Both the position numbers and the translations under genes were made by a program. DNA of 42,157 nt, from NCBI GenBank assembly GCA_002726335.1, contig PBSR01000006.1, positions 1-42,157 on the forward strand. The letters are read 5' to 3'. Origin of the DNA: Gemmatimonadaceae bacterium. GTDB taxonomy: Bacteria; Latescibacterota; UBA2968; UBA8231. The notes under the pieces were generated by a model. The model was not told the origin of the DNA and made no database searches. It saw only the letters and a list, made by a program, of their open reading frames with translations. Positions 8,761-15,898 of the stretch are shown here, one piece after another (the stretch's first letter is position 1; each line of letters starts with the position of its first letter).

Positions 8761-9768
8761 CTACAGCAGGTACCAGTGCGCCGTCAGGAACACGACGCCC
8801 AGGGCGGCCCACGCCAACTGTCGGCCCCAGCGCGGATAGAGCCGGATCCCCATGCTGGCCAGAACCGACAGGAAGGGCAAGGCGGCGACGGCGTAGAAGT
8901 CGTGGGGCAGCCACACCAGCCAGACAACAGAAGGAACCACGGAACCCAGTACAAGCAGGCCGTGGCGGGGATCGCGCCGACTGTCGCGACAGATGAACAG
9001 GCCCGTCAGCACCAGCACAGCCAACAGGCCGCCCGCCAGCAGAGGCCAGGGACCGGCCAGACCGCTGCCGAGCCCCCCCCACTGGTCGAGGGCCACCGTG
9101 GGCGTGTTGGTCAGCGACACCCGCTGTACGACGAAACGCTCGAACTGGGCCCCCGACAGCAGCAGGAACAATCCCAGGGGGGGAAGCTGGGCAAGCCACC
9201 ACCAGCGCTGTCGGCCATCGTAGCGCTCCCGGTAGAACACCATGCCGAGACAGAGGGCGAGAACCAGGTAGTAGAGACCCCCATGGACCAGGAGGGAGAC
9301 CAGGGCGGCCGCCATCCACCCGAGGAGCCAGCGATTCTCCCCGGCGCGCAGATACTCGAGAAAACAGAGCAGCTCGACGATGACGGCGAGAAAGGCCAGA
9401 GCCGATGGTGACACGGCGGTCATCTGGCCAAGAAAGAAGGGGGACAGGAGCAGAATCCAGAGGGCGCCGCCACTGGCATGGGTGCCGCCGAGACCGCGCA
9501 GAACACGAGGCGTCAGCAACAGACCGCCGCCGGCCAGGCCGAGGCTGAGCAGGCGCAACCACCAGGCCGCGTCTCCCACACCGGCCCACAGATGCAACAG
9601 GAACAGATACGCCGGGCTGTACGGTGATAGTACCACGTCCCTGAGCGGAATCTCCGACCGCGTCAGAACGACGGCGCCGTCCACATCCAGCGGCGTACCC
9701 ACAACTCGAAGCGCGGCCAGGACAAGAAACAGCGCCAGCGGCAACCGCAGACCGGTCAACTGCGCCAC
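8761..9768 (-). CDS. Multi-pass membrane GT-C-type glycosyltransferase
   Basis: A 335-residue polytopic protein with about nine hydrophobic segments. The first outer loop contains an acidic 'LDVDGAV' and is followed by 'SPYSPAYLFLLHLW', the layout of PMT/ArnT-like (GT39/GT83) transferases that use polyprenyl-phosphate sugars. No soluble domain is present, and it is shorter than typical ArnT (about 550), so it may be a minimal relative. The GTG at 9768 is chosen since it overlaps the preceding amidohydrolase stop by only 13 bases; the open frame to 9864 would overlap it by over 100. A run of eight G on the coding strand (9073-9080) lies inside the gene. Confidence 0.7.
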   Translation of the reverse strand: MAQLTGLRLPLALFLVLAALRVVGTPLDVDGAVVLTRSEIPLRDVVLSPYSPAYLFLLHLWAGVGDAAWWLRLLSLGLAGGGLLLTPRVLRGLGGTHASGGALWILLLSPFFLGQMTAVSPSALAFLAVIVELLCFLEYLRAGENRWLLGWMAAALVSLLVHGGLYYLVLALCLGMVFYRERYDGRQRWWWLAQLPPLGLFLLLSGAQFERFVVQRVSLTNTPTVALDQWGGLGSGLAGPWPLLAGGLLAVLVLTGLFICRDSRRDPRHGLLVLGSVVPSVVWLVWLPHDFYAVAALPFLSVLASMGIRLYPRWGRQLAWAALGVVFLTAHWYLL

Positions 9769-11057
9769 AGTCGCGGTACGGCCCCCGCCTGGGTCCCGGG
9801 CAGAGCGAAATACTCCGGTCCGCCATCCTCCCAATCGGGACAGGTGAAACCCTGACGGTCCCACAGCACCTCACCGGCGCGGACGGTCAGTTCACACTCG
9901 AGCCGCTCGGAGCCGGCGATTCGGGCCCAGCCACAGTCGCGAAAGTGGAAGCTGCCCTGCTGCCGCTGCAGCACGGCGATGTCGGCTTCGGCCCCGACCG
10001 ACAGGGTGCCCAGCTCCTCGTGGCGGATGGCCCGTGCCGGCGTCACCGTCGAGCGATAGATAACCTCCTGGAAGGGCATGCCCATGGCCAGGTACTTCGA
10101 CATGGTGTCCAGCATGCTGTGCACGTGGCCATGGATGTTGCCCATGTGCAGATCGGTGCTGATCGAGTCGGGGGGAAAGCCCTGCTGCAGAGCCGGCACG
10201 GCGTTGCGGAACCAGAAACTGGCGGCGCCATGGCCGACGTCGAAGTGAATGCCACGCTCGCGGGCCTTCCACATGTGGTCGTAGACCTTGTTGTCAGCCT
10301 CCGGGTCGACGATGGGGAACTGGCGGGCGAAGACGTGGGTGTGAATATCCCCCGGGCGCAGGTGCTCGAGGATCAGATCATCGTAGGGACGCTCCGGCGG
10401 CCGGGGCCAGAAGTCGATCATCACCGGGACACCGGCCAGCTCTCCCGCCTCGACGCAGTTGTCAACCGAGGCCCACGGCGGATGGTCGTCATCGAAGGGG
10501 TGCACGGTCCAGTAGTGGGCGGTCTTGATGCCAACGCAGATGTCAGAGTGTTCGCTGGCTGCAGCGGCGGCGCGTTGTGGATCCAGGTTCGACACGATCT
10601 GTTCCGGCGAGCCCATGCCGGAGTGGGCAATGTTGACGTAGGCGAACTGCCGCACCTTCGACGACTCGATACAGGTGCGGCGGAAATGCTCGAGCTCATC
10701 GGCGCCGGCCGTGCCGGTGTCGACGCAGGTGGTGACCCCCTCCTTGAGAAAGTGGGCATCGGCGCGCAGAGATCCCGAGAGGAACAGGCTGCTCGGCTGC
10801 CGCCCGCCTGTCTTGGGGTCGATGGCGGCCCAGCGCAGGTCATAGGTGTGGACGTGGATGTCGAGCAGGCCCGGGGTGACGTAGAGGCCGGTCACATCGA
10901 CGACATGGGCCGCGTCCGACGGCGGGATCCCGGCTTCCACCCGGGCGATCTTGCCGTCCCGGACGCCGACATCCGCCGGTCCGTCGAGGTCGTTGGCCGG
11001 ATCGATGACGTGACCGCCCTGCAGCAGCAGGTCGAGGGGAGAGGCACCGGAAGCCAT
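9756..11057 (-). CDS. Amidohydrolase-superfamily metal-dependent hydrolase (deacetylase/dihydroorotase-like)
   Basis: A 433-residue enzyme of the urease-related amidohydrolase superfamily. It has an N-terminal beta-sandwich half ('LLLQGGHVIDPANDLDG'), the first metal motif 'DIHVHTYD', a likely bridging Lys in 'GIKTAHYW', further His ligands in 'HTHVFARQF' and 'FDVGHGAASF', and a catalytic Asp in 'STDLH'. This order fits the 'amidohydrolase/deacetylase family metallohydrolase' group, which hydrolyses N-acyl or cyclic amide bonds; the substrate is unknown. ATG 11057 has AAAGGG upstream and begins the conserved domain; the frame is open to 11156. It is the first gene of a four-gene operon driven by the promoter-like element at 11106-11135. 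Confidence 0.85.
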   Translation of the reverse strand: MASGASPLDLLLQGGHVIDPANDLDGPADVGVRDGKIARVEAGIPPSDAAHVVDVTGLYVTPGLLDIHVHTYDLRWAAIDPKTGGRQPSSLFLSGSLRADAHFLKEGVTTCVDTGTAGADELEHFRRTCIESSKVRQFAYVNIAHSGMGSPEQIVSNLDPQRAAAAASEHSDICVGIKTAHYWTVHPFDDDHPPWASVDNCVEAGELAGVPVMIDFWPRPPERPYDDLILEHLRPGDIHTHVFARQFPIVDPEADNKVYDHMWKARERGIHFDVGHGAASFWFRNAVPALQQGFPPDSISTDLHMGNIHGHVHSMLDTMSKYLAMGMPFQEVIYRSTVTPARAIRHEELGTLSVGAEADIAVLQRQQGSFHFRDCGWARIAGSERLECELTVRAGEVLWDRQGFTCPDWEDGGPEYFALPGTQAGAVPRLWRS

Positions 11058-11105
11058 GGTTGCCCTTTCACTTCGAGGGGTCGGAGGAGTGGTTGGCGAG
11101 GCGGG

Positions 11106-11135
11106 AAGGTAGAGCGGCCTGACGTCGATTGACAA
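11106..11135 (-). promoter_or_regulatory. Promoter-like element for the amidohydrolase operon
   Basis: On the minus strand TTGTCA (11135-11130), an 18-bp spacer and TACCTT (11111-11106). A transcript starting near 11099 would give a leader of about 42 bases. Its -35 box overlaps the -35 box of the divergent nfeD promoter. Confidence 0.6.
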
Positions 11136-11156
11136 GGCCCCGCAGAAGGGTACCAT
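11129..11156 (+). promoter_or_regulatory. Promoter-like element for the nfeD-floA operon
   Basis: TTGACA (11129-11134), a perfect -35 hexamer, is followed by a 16-bp spacer and TACCAT (11151-11156). A second TACCTT occurs at 11158-11163. The -35 shares TGACA with the divergent promoter on the other strand. Confidence 0.6.
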
Positions 11157-11191
11157 CTACCTTAATAATGAATGAGCGCCAACAATCGATC

Positions 11192-12592
11192 ATGACACGA
11201 ACACCTGTCGACGTGGCCAGACGTCGCGCCGCCTGGCTCTGTCTGACTTTGGGACTGGCCCTCATCCCTACGGGCGGCCGTACCCAACAGGAGGCCGACA
11301 GCGAGAGCAAGAAGCCTCTCGTCCACCTGCTGAAGCTGCACACGGTCAATACCGAAGGAGGCATGATCGACCCCGGGCTGGCGGCGTATGTGGAACGCGT
11401 CGTCCAGGACGCCGACTCCGCCGGCGCCGATGCCATGATCTTCGACATCGATACATTCGGCGGTCGTGTCGATGCGGCCACCGTGATCCGCGATGCGGTC
11501 GTTGATGCAGAAGTACTGACGATAGCCTACATCAATAAGCGCGCGATCTCGGCCGGCGCGCTTATTTCGCTGGCCTGTGATCGCATCGTCATGGTCAAGG
11601 GGGGGACCATCGGCGCCAGCACGCCGGTCACAGGTGGGGGAGACAAGGCCGGCGACAAATACGTCTCCGTCATGCGGGCCGAGATGCGCGCCACGGCAGA
11701 GCGCACGGGGCGTGACCCGGAAATCGCCGAGGCCATGGTCGACGAGCGCATCGTCATCCCTGAGCTCAGCGAAGAGGCGGGTCGCCCGGCGACGCTGACC
11801 TCGGATCAGGCATTACAGTACGGGATCGCCGATGAGATGGTGCAGTCCCTGCCCGAGCTTCTGGCCATCTACGATCTGGCGGACGCGAAGATCGTCGAGG
11901 TCGAAATCAACTGGGCGGAGCGCACGGTACGGTTGCTGACCCATCCCGTCGTTACCTCCATCCTGCTGTCGGTGGCGATCTTCGGTCTCATCGCCGAGGT
12001 GCGCACGCCGGGCTGGGGCCTGGGGGGCTCTCTGGCGCTGATGGCGCTGGCCCTGTTCTTCGGCAGCCACCTCATCGTCCATCTGGCCGAGTGGCAGGAG
12101 TTGCTCCTGTTCGCCGTGGGCCTGGGTCTGCTGTTCGCGGAAATCGCTTTCATTCCGGGGTTCGGCGTGGCCGGCATCGCCGGATTTTCCTGCATGCTGG
12201 CCAGCCTGCTGCTGACCCGGTTGCCCGAGTTCGACTACTGGTCCCTCGATCAGTTCAGCAACATCGTCGGCCAGCTTGCCCTGTCGATGATCATCGCCAT
12301 CATCGGTTCGGCCGTACTGTTGCGGGCGTTGCCGAAGGTGGGTGCTTTCCGCGATCTTATCCTCGCCGACAGCACGGCGGCCTCCGACGGATATGTATCG
12401 GCCCCCACCGAGCACGACGAAGAGCTGGTGGGCCAGGAGGGGGTGACAGCCACCGAGCTGCGCCCTGTCGGTGTCGGTCTGTTCGACGGCCGTCGGCTCG
12501 ACATCATCGCCGAAGGTGAGTTCATCAGACAGCAGACGGCGGTTCGCATCGTCTCGGCGCGAGGCAGTCGTGTCGTCGTCCGGGCCGTCTAG
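11192..12592 (+). CDS. nfeD: NfeD-family membrane serine protease (ClpP-like, long form)
   Basis: A 466-residue protein of the NfeD1b type: signal peptide, ClpP-like protease domain (about 40-240), four or five membrane helices (265-390) and a C-terminal OB-fold domain. The likely nucleophile is Ser120 in 'AISAGALI'; the paired catalytic Lys is probably Lys156 in 'GDKYVS', a spacing like that of the archaeal stomatin protease PH1510. The family cleaves stomatin or flotillin-type partners at the membrane. Starts at 11168 and 11192 are both possible; 11192 is preferred because 11168 would be nearly leaderless relative to the promoter. Neither has a ribosome site. It is the first gene of an operon with a short NfeD and FloA. 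Confidence 0.88.
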   Translation: MTRTPVDVARRRAAWLCLTLGLALIPTGGRTQQEADSESKKPLVHLLKLHTVNTEGGMIDPGLAAYVERVVQDADSAGADAMIFDIDTFGGRVDAATVIRDAVVDAEVLTIAYINKRAISAGALISLACDRIVMVKGGTIGASTPVTGGGDKAGDKYVSVMRAEMRATAERTGRDPEIAEAMVDERIVIPELSEEAGRPATLTSDQALQYGIADEMVQSLPELLAIYDLADAKIVEVEINWAERTVRLLTHPVVTSILLSVAIFGLIAEVRTPGWGLGGSLALMALALFFGSHLIVHLAEWQELLLFAVGLGLLFAEIAFIPGFGVAGIAGFSCMLASLLLTRLPEFDYWSLDQFSNIVGQLALSMIIAIIGSAVLLRALPKVGAFRDLILADSTAASDGYVSAPTEHDEELVGQEGVTATELRPVGVGLFDGRRLDIIAEGEFIRQQTAVRIVSARGSRVVVRAV

Positions 12593-12615
12593 GCTGAGCC
12601 AGGCAGAAGCGAGCG

Positions 12616-13122
12616 ATGGAGAGTCTGGTCGGCGAGGCGGCGCTGCTGTGGATCTACAGTCTCGGCATGCTCGTGCTCGGGTTTCTGCTGATCCTGCTCG
12701 AGGTGTTCGTCATCCCGGGCCTGAACATCTTCGGCATCATCGGCTTTGGCACGGTCTGCGTCGGCGTCGTGTTCGCCTATACACGGATCGGACCCGGGGC
12801 GGCGGTCATCATCGGTCTCTTCGGCATGGTCGGTACTGTGGTGCTGGTGTGGCTGATGATCCGCCATCGCGCCTGGCAGCGCCTGGTGCACGAGGGGAAG
12901 ACGGATCGTGCTTCCGGGTACGATTCATCGACGGGGGAGTTCGATGATCTGCTCGGAGCTGTTGGCACGGCCACGTCGGCTCTGCGTCCCAGTGGCCGGG
13001 CCGGCTTCGACGAACGCATAGTCGACGTCGTCACCGACGGTGGGTTCATCGCCGCCGGCGCCGCCGTCGAAGTGCTGGAAGTACACGGAAATCGAATTGT
13101 GGTACACGAGCGCGCCGACTGA
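12616..13122 (+). CDS. Short NfeD-family protein (membrane plus OB-fold)
   Basis: A 168-residue protein without a protease domain. Three membrane helices (about residues 10-90) are followed by an OB-fold-like domain with 'GAVGTATSALRPSGRA' and a final beta strand 'NRIVVHERAD'. Short NfeD proteins are thought to bind flotillin or stomatin partners and are usually encoded beside them, as in B. subtilis. It lies 23 bases after the long NfeD and 24 before floA, so the three are almost certainly co-transcribed. Having a long and a short NfeD in tandem suggests separate proteolytic and structural roles; this is inference. Confidence 0.85.
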   Translation: MESLVGEAALLWIYSLGMLVLGFLLILLEVFVIPGLNIFGIIGFGTVCVGVVFAYTRIGPGAAVIIGLFGMVGTVVLVWLMIRHRAWQRLVHEGKTDRASGYDSSTGEFDDLLGAVGTATSALRPSGRAGFDERIVDVVTDGGFIAAGAAVEVLEVHGNRIVVHERAD

Positions 13123-13146
13123 GCGTGCCCCAAGGAGACGGTAACG

Positions 13147-14133
13147 ATGGAAGCCCTGATGTGGATCGCGGTACTCTTCGGGATCATTATTTTCCTGAGC
13201 CTGTTCACCTATTTCGTACCTGTCGGCTTGTGGATCACGGCCTACTTCGCTGGCGTCAAAGTGGCCATCTTCCGTGACCTCGTCGGTATGCGCCTGCGCA
13301 AGGTGCCACCGGGCGCCATCGTGCGACCGAAGATCAGCGCCGACAAGGCCGGCATCGATGTGCCGCTGGATCGCATGGAGGCCCACTACCTGGCCGGCGG
13401 CAACGTCGAAGCCGTGATCCTGGCGCTGATTTCCGCCGACAAGGCCAACATCGACCTGACCTTCGAACGGGCGGCCGCCATCGACCTGGCCGGTCGCGAC
13501 GTGCTGGAAGCGGTGAAGATGTCGGTGAACCCGAAGGTCATCAACACGCCCCTGATCGCGGCGGTGGCCAAGGACGGCATCCAGGTGAAGGCCACGGCGC
13601 GGGTCACCGTACGGGCCAACATCGATCGCCTCGTCGGCGGCGCCGGCGAGGAGACGATCATCGCCCGTATCGGTGAGGGTGTGGTGACGACGATCGGCTC
13701 GGCGGAAACGCACAAGAACGTGCTGGAGAACCCTGATCTGATCTCCCAGACCGTTCTCGGCAAGGGTCTCGATTCAGGCACCGCCTTCGAGATCCTTTCG
13801 GTCGACATCGCCGACGTGGACGTGGGTGACAACATCGGCGCCAAGTTGCAGACGGAGCAGGCCGAGGCAGATCTGAAAATTGCCCAGGCCAAAGCCGAGG
13901 AGCGCCGGGCCATGGCGCGCGCGCGCGAGCAGGAGATGACAGCCCTCACCGAGGAGATGTCGGCACGGGTGAAGGAAGCCGAGGCCGAAATCCCGCGGGC
14001 GATTTCCGAAGCTTTCCGCGAGGGCAATCTCGGCATCATGGATTACTACCGGATGCGGAACATCCAGTCGGATACCGAAATGCGCTCGTCGATCTCCGAG
14101 TCCGGTGACTCTGGTTCGGACGAAGACCGGTAA
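13147..14133 (+). CDS. floA: Flotillin-like protein FloA
   Basis: A 328-residue protein that matches FloA (YqfA, UPF0365) along its length: a membrane-inserting N-terminus (residues 3-30), the '[14 protein letters not shown]' region, a PHB/SPFH domain, and a C-terminal Ala-Glu-rich coiled coil ('[21 protein letters not shown]') used for oligomerisation. FloA organises membrane microdomains and maintains fluidity. AAGGAG lies 9 bases upstream of the ATG. It follows the two NfeD genes directly, the classical NfeD/flotillin arrangement. The C-terminal tail is Ser- and Asp-rich. Confidence 0.95.
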   Translation: MEALMWIAVLFGIIIFLSLFTYFVPVGLWITAYFAGVKVAIFRDLVGMRLRKVPPGAIVRPKISADKAGIDVPLDRMEAHYLAGGNVEAVILALISADKANIDLTFERAAAIDLAGRDVLEAVKMSVNPKVINTPLIAAVAKDGIQVKATARVTVRANIDRLVGGAGEETIIARIGEGVVTTIGSAETHKNVLENPDLISQTVLGKGLDSGTAFEILSVDIADVDVGDNIGAKLQTEQAEADLKIAQAKAEERRAMARAREQEMTALTEEMSARVKEAEAEIPRAISEAFREGNLGIMDYYRMRNIQSDTEMRSSISESGDSGSDEDR

Positions 14134-14139
14134 CGGGCA

Positions 14140-14703
14140 ATGGAACAGCTCCTACTCATACTTTTTGTGCTGTTCAGCGTCGTTTCGGCACTGATGGAAC
14201 GGCGCAAGCGGCGCCGCCAGCTGGAAGAAGCGCAGCAGCGGCAGGACGAGCGTCGCGAGCGCGGCAGTACGGAGCCGGAGCCGGCAGCGGTGGAGGAGGA
14301 GGACGGAGAGGAGTGGGGTGGCTGGCCGTTCCCGTCCGGCGATCCCTTCGAACGTCCCGAGCCGAAGCCGGTGCAGCGTCAGGAGACGGCGGACTCGATG
14401 CCGCCCGTCACGGCCGACGCACAAAGCCTGCTGCGCGAACTCGAGCAGCAGGCCAACGCCGCCGAGGAACTGGCAGAAGCGCAGGCCGCCGCGGCACGAG
14501 AACGCCAACGGCAGGCCGCACGCCCGGCGCGCCGTGTGGCGGAACTGATGCGCCAACGGCGAACCGCACAGAAGGCGGATGTCGGCAAGGTGCCTGTCGG
14601 CGGACGCTACCACCTGACGCCGGAAAAGGCACGCGACGCGGTGGTCTACGCCGAACTGCTGGGGCCGTGCAAGGCGGAACGCGAAGAGGAGTGGCGCTGG
14701 TAG
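14140..14703 (+). CDS. Membrane-anchored coiled-coil protein downstream of floA
   Basis: A 187-residue protein with one N-terminal membrane helix (residues 2-19), a highly charged Arg/Glu/Gln-rich middle that should form a coiled coil (20-45 and 95-150), and a compact C-terminal motif 'ARDAVVYAELLGPCKA'. I recognise a similar short 'AVVYAEILGPPKA' ending in uncharacterised proteins of many bacteria; its function is unknown. It starts 7 bases after floA and is the fourth gene of that operon, so a role in the flotillin microdomain is plausible. Its position matches that of yqfB in the B. subtilis floA operon, but similarity is not apparent. Confidence 0.75.
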   Translation: MEQLLLILFVLFSVVSALMERRKRRRQLEEAQQRQDERRERGSTEPEPAAVEEEDGEEWGGWPFPSGDPFERPEPKPVQRQETADSMPPVTADAQSLLRELEQQANAAEELAEAQAAAARERQRQAARPARRVAELMRQRRTAQKADVGKVPVGGRYHLTPEKARDAVVYAELLGPCKAEREEEWRW

Positions 14704-14752
14704 TGCGCCTAAATATGGCGCGGTGGTAGTGCGCCTAAATATGGCGCGGTAG
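14701..14752. repeat. Two tandem 26-bp repeats, each a small hairpin
   Basis: A 26-bp unit occurs twice (14701-14726 and 14727-14752) with a single difference at the end. Each copy contains GCGCC, the loop TAAATAT and GGCGC, an inverted repeat. The first copy begins on the stop codon of the coiled-coil gene. The A/T-rich loops stand out in this G+C-rich region. Confidence 0.85.
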
Positions 14753-14811
14753 TAGAGCGGGCGACGCTCTGCGCTGGTTCATGGCCAGCGGTGACCTTTG
14801 CGTCGCCGATC

Positions 14812-14830
14812 CGTCTCGCTACGCGAGACG
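14812..14830. repeat. Perfect 8-bp inverted repeat upstream of tRNA-Leu
   Basis: CGTCTCGC (14812-14819), loop TAC, GCGAGACG (14823-14830). It lies 27 bases before the tRNA. There is no T-run, so it could be a processing signal, an operator or a weak terminator for the upstream operon. Confidence 0.6.
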
Positions 14831-14857
14831 ACGGCTGGCAGGGCCTGGATAAGACGT

Positions 14858-14944
14858 GCCGGAGTGGCGGAATTGGTAGACGCGATGGATTCAAAATCCA
14901 TTGTCCGCAAGGGCGTGTGGGTTCAAGTCCCACCTCCGGTACCA
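14858..14944 (+). tRNA. tRNA-Leu (anticodon CAA)
   Basis: An 87-base class II tRNA with encoded CCA. The acceptor GCCGGAG pairs with CTCCGGT, leaving a G1-U72 wobble. The D arm contains AATTGGTAGA. Anticodon stem ATGGA/TCCAT encloses the loop TTCAAAA with anticodon CAA at 14892-14894. A long variable arm and T arm (GTGGG, TTCAAGT, CCCAC) follow. Discriminator A73 (14941) is the leucine identity base. It reads UUG codons. Confidence 0.97.
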
Positions 14945-14963
14945 TGCATCTGATCCCGTAACC

Positions 14964-14979
14964 GTCTAGTGAGATAGAC
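14964..14979. repeat. Short inverted repeat upstream of the acidic-tailed membrane protein
   Basis: GTCTA (14964-14968), six-base loop, TAGAC (14975-14979). It lies between tRNA-Leu and the next gene and could be an operator. TAGACT within it weakly resembles a -10 box. Confidence 0.35.
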
Positions 14980-15047
14980 TACGACTGTGAGCCTTCGAAG
15001 CGCCATCGAATTGGCTCGACCTACTCCCATCGGAGGACACTGAACCC

Positions 15048-15605
15048 ATGAACCCCACGCCCAAGAGTTGGAAGCTTTGGTTTCAGGAGATTGTCGGACG
15101 ATTCTTGAGCGTACACTTCGTCATCACCTTGCTTCTTGTGGGATTCTGGCTTTGGTCACTCACGGGGCCGCTGAACGCACTCAACGCGCTCTATCCAAAA
15201 CTCACGGACTCGCAGTCCTCAGAGGCCGCGGTTGGTGCGATCGAGGCCGTCGAGAAATCCGCCGGAATCGTCAGCGCTCTGTTTACGACGGTGATCGGTG
15301 TGGTGCTCGGACACTATTTCGGTCAGCGCGGCGTGGAGAGGGCCGAGAACGCCCAGGCTCACGCCGAGAAGCTGAGGGAGGAAGTCGCCGATGACTTCGT
15401 GGAGGACGGCGAGGCATTGCTGGAAACCGTGGAGGATCTGGGCAAGCAACTCGATCTGCGGGACGATGCGCTCTTGCAGGCCGTCGAATTGCTAGAGGAG
15501 CGCTCGGTAGAGATAGACTCCGGGTCTCCGCTTGCCAGTCTGCTCACCGAAGTCGAAGTCGAAGCCGAAGACGATGACGACCAAGAGGAGGCTGACGACG
15601 AGTAG
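15048..15605 (+). CDS. Two-helix membrane protein with coiled coil and acidic tail
   Basis: A 185-residue protein of no recognised family. Two membrane helices (about residues 22-44 and 74-92) are followed by 'GHYFGQRGVERAE', a charged coiled coil (95-165), and a strongly acidic C-terminus (residues 166-185, mostly Asp and Glu). GGAGG lies 11 bases upstream of the ATG. Codon use is less G+C-rich than in neighbouring genes (more A/T third positions), suggesting a different history. It sits just downstream of tRNA-Leu, a common insertion point, though no duplicated tRNA end was found. The next gene encodes a very basic small protein with complementary charge. Confidence 0.7.
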   Translation: MNPTPKSWKLWFQEIVGRFLSVHFVITLLLVGFWLWSLTGPLNALNALYPKLTDSQSSEAAVGAIEAVEKSAGIVSALFTTVIGVVLGHYFGQRGVERAENAQAHAEKLREEVADDFVEDGEALLETVEDLGKQLDLRDDALLQAVELLEERSVEIDSGSPLASLLTEVEVEAEDDDDQEEADDE

Positions 15606-15633
15606 ATCTGTCGCGTCCATCGAGGCTCTGACG

Positions 15634-15654
15634 TACCTTGATTCTATCTCAAGG
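15634..15654 (+). promoter_or_regulatory. TACCTT box overlapped by an inverted repeat
   Basis: TACCTT (15634-15639), the -10-like hexamer seen at other promoters here, is overlapped by CCTTGA (15636-15641), a 7-base loop and TCAAGG (15649-15654). No -35 is visible. It lies 17 bases upstream of the small basic gene's start and could be a repressible promoter. Confidence 0.35.
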
Positions 15655-15670
15655 CTGAGAGGAAAATGTA

Positions 15671-15799
15671 ATGCCGAAGATGAAGGTGAAGGCGCAGGGG
15701 GCTAAGCTTGCTCGCAAGAAATCTGCGAGAAAGAAGGCTACGAAGAAGACCGTCGCCAAGGTGCGCACGTCGATCAAGCGAGCGCGGAAGACAAAGTGA
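15671..15799 (+). CDS. 42-residue Lys/Arg-rich basic protein
   Basis: A short gene easily missed by length cut-offs. The 42 residues include 14 Lys and 5 Arg and no acidic residue, with Ala, Thr and Ser between basic pairs ('KKSARKKATKK'), the composition of histone-H1-like or nucleoid-associated tails. A good ribosome site (GAGAGGA) lies 7-10 bases upstream of the ATG, and codons look real. It begins 65 bases after the acidic-tailed membrane protein on the same strand. A nucleic-acid-binding role, or binding to the acidic tail of its neighbour, is inferred from charge only. No homologue is recognised. Confidence 0.65.
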   Translation: MPKMKVKAQGAKLARKKSARKKATKKTVAKVRTSIKRARKTK

Positions 15800-15898
15800 T
15801 AGATCCGTGCGCAGCGGCTGGTTTGTCTCTGTGTAGCGCCGCGCGAGTGTTCATCCTCTGAAGATGCTTGGCGACTGAGACCTCGAGCACCGCTCTGC

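Noticed and set aside
9945..11132. 395-residue plus-strand ORF
   Set aside because: Antisense to the amidohydrolase, whose catalytic motifs are intact.
14709..14945. Minus-strand ORF starting 'MVPEVGLEPTR'
   Set aside because: This is the well-known spurious ORF antisense to tRNA-Leu; it has no ribosome site and its start lies in the CCA end.
14858..15799. Integrated genetic element using tRNA-Leu as attachment site
   Set aside because: No integrase gene and no second copy of the tRNA 3' end were found in the window; only codon bias and position hint at transfer.
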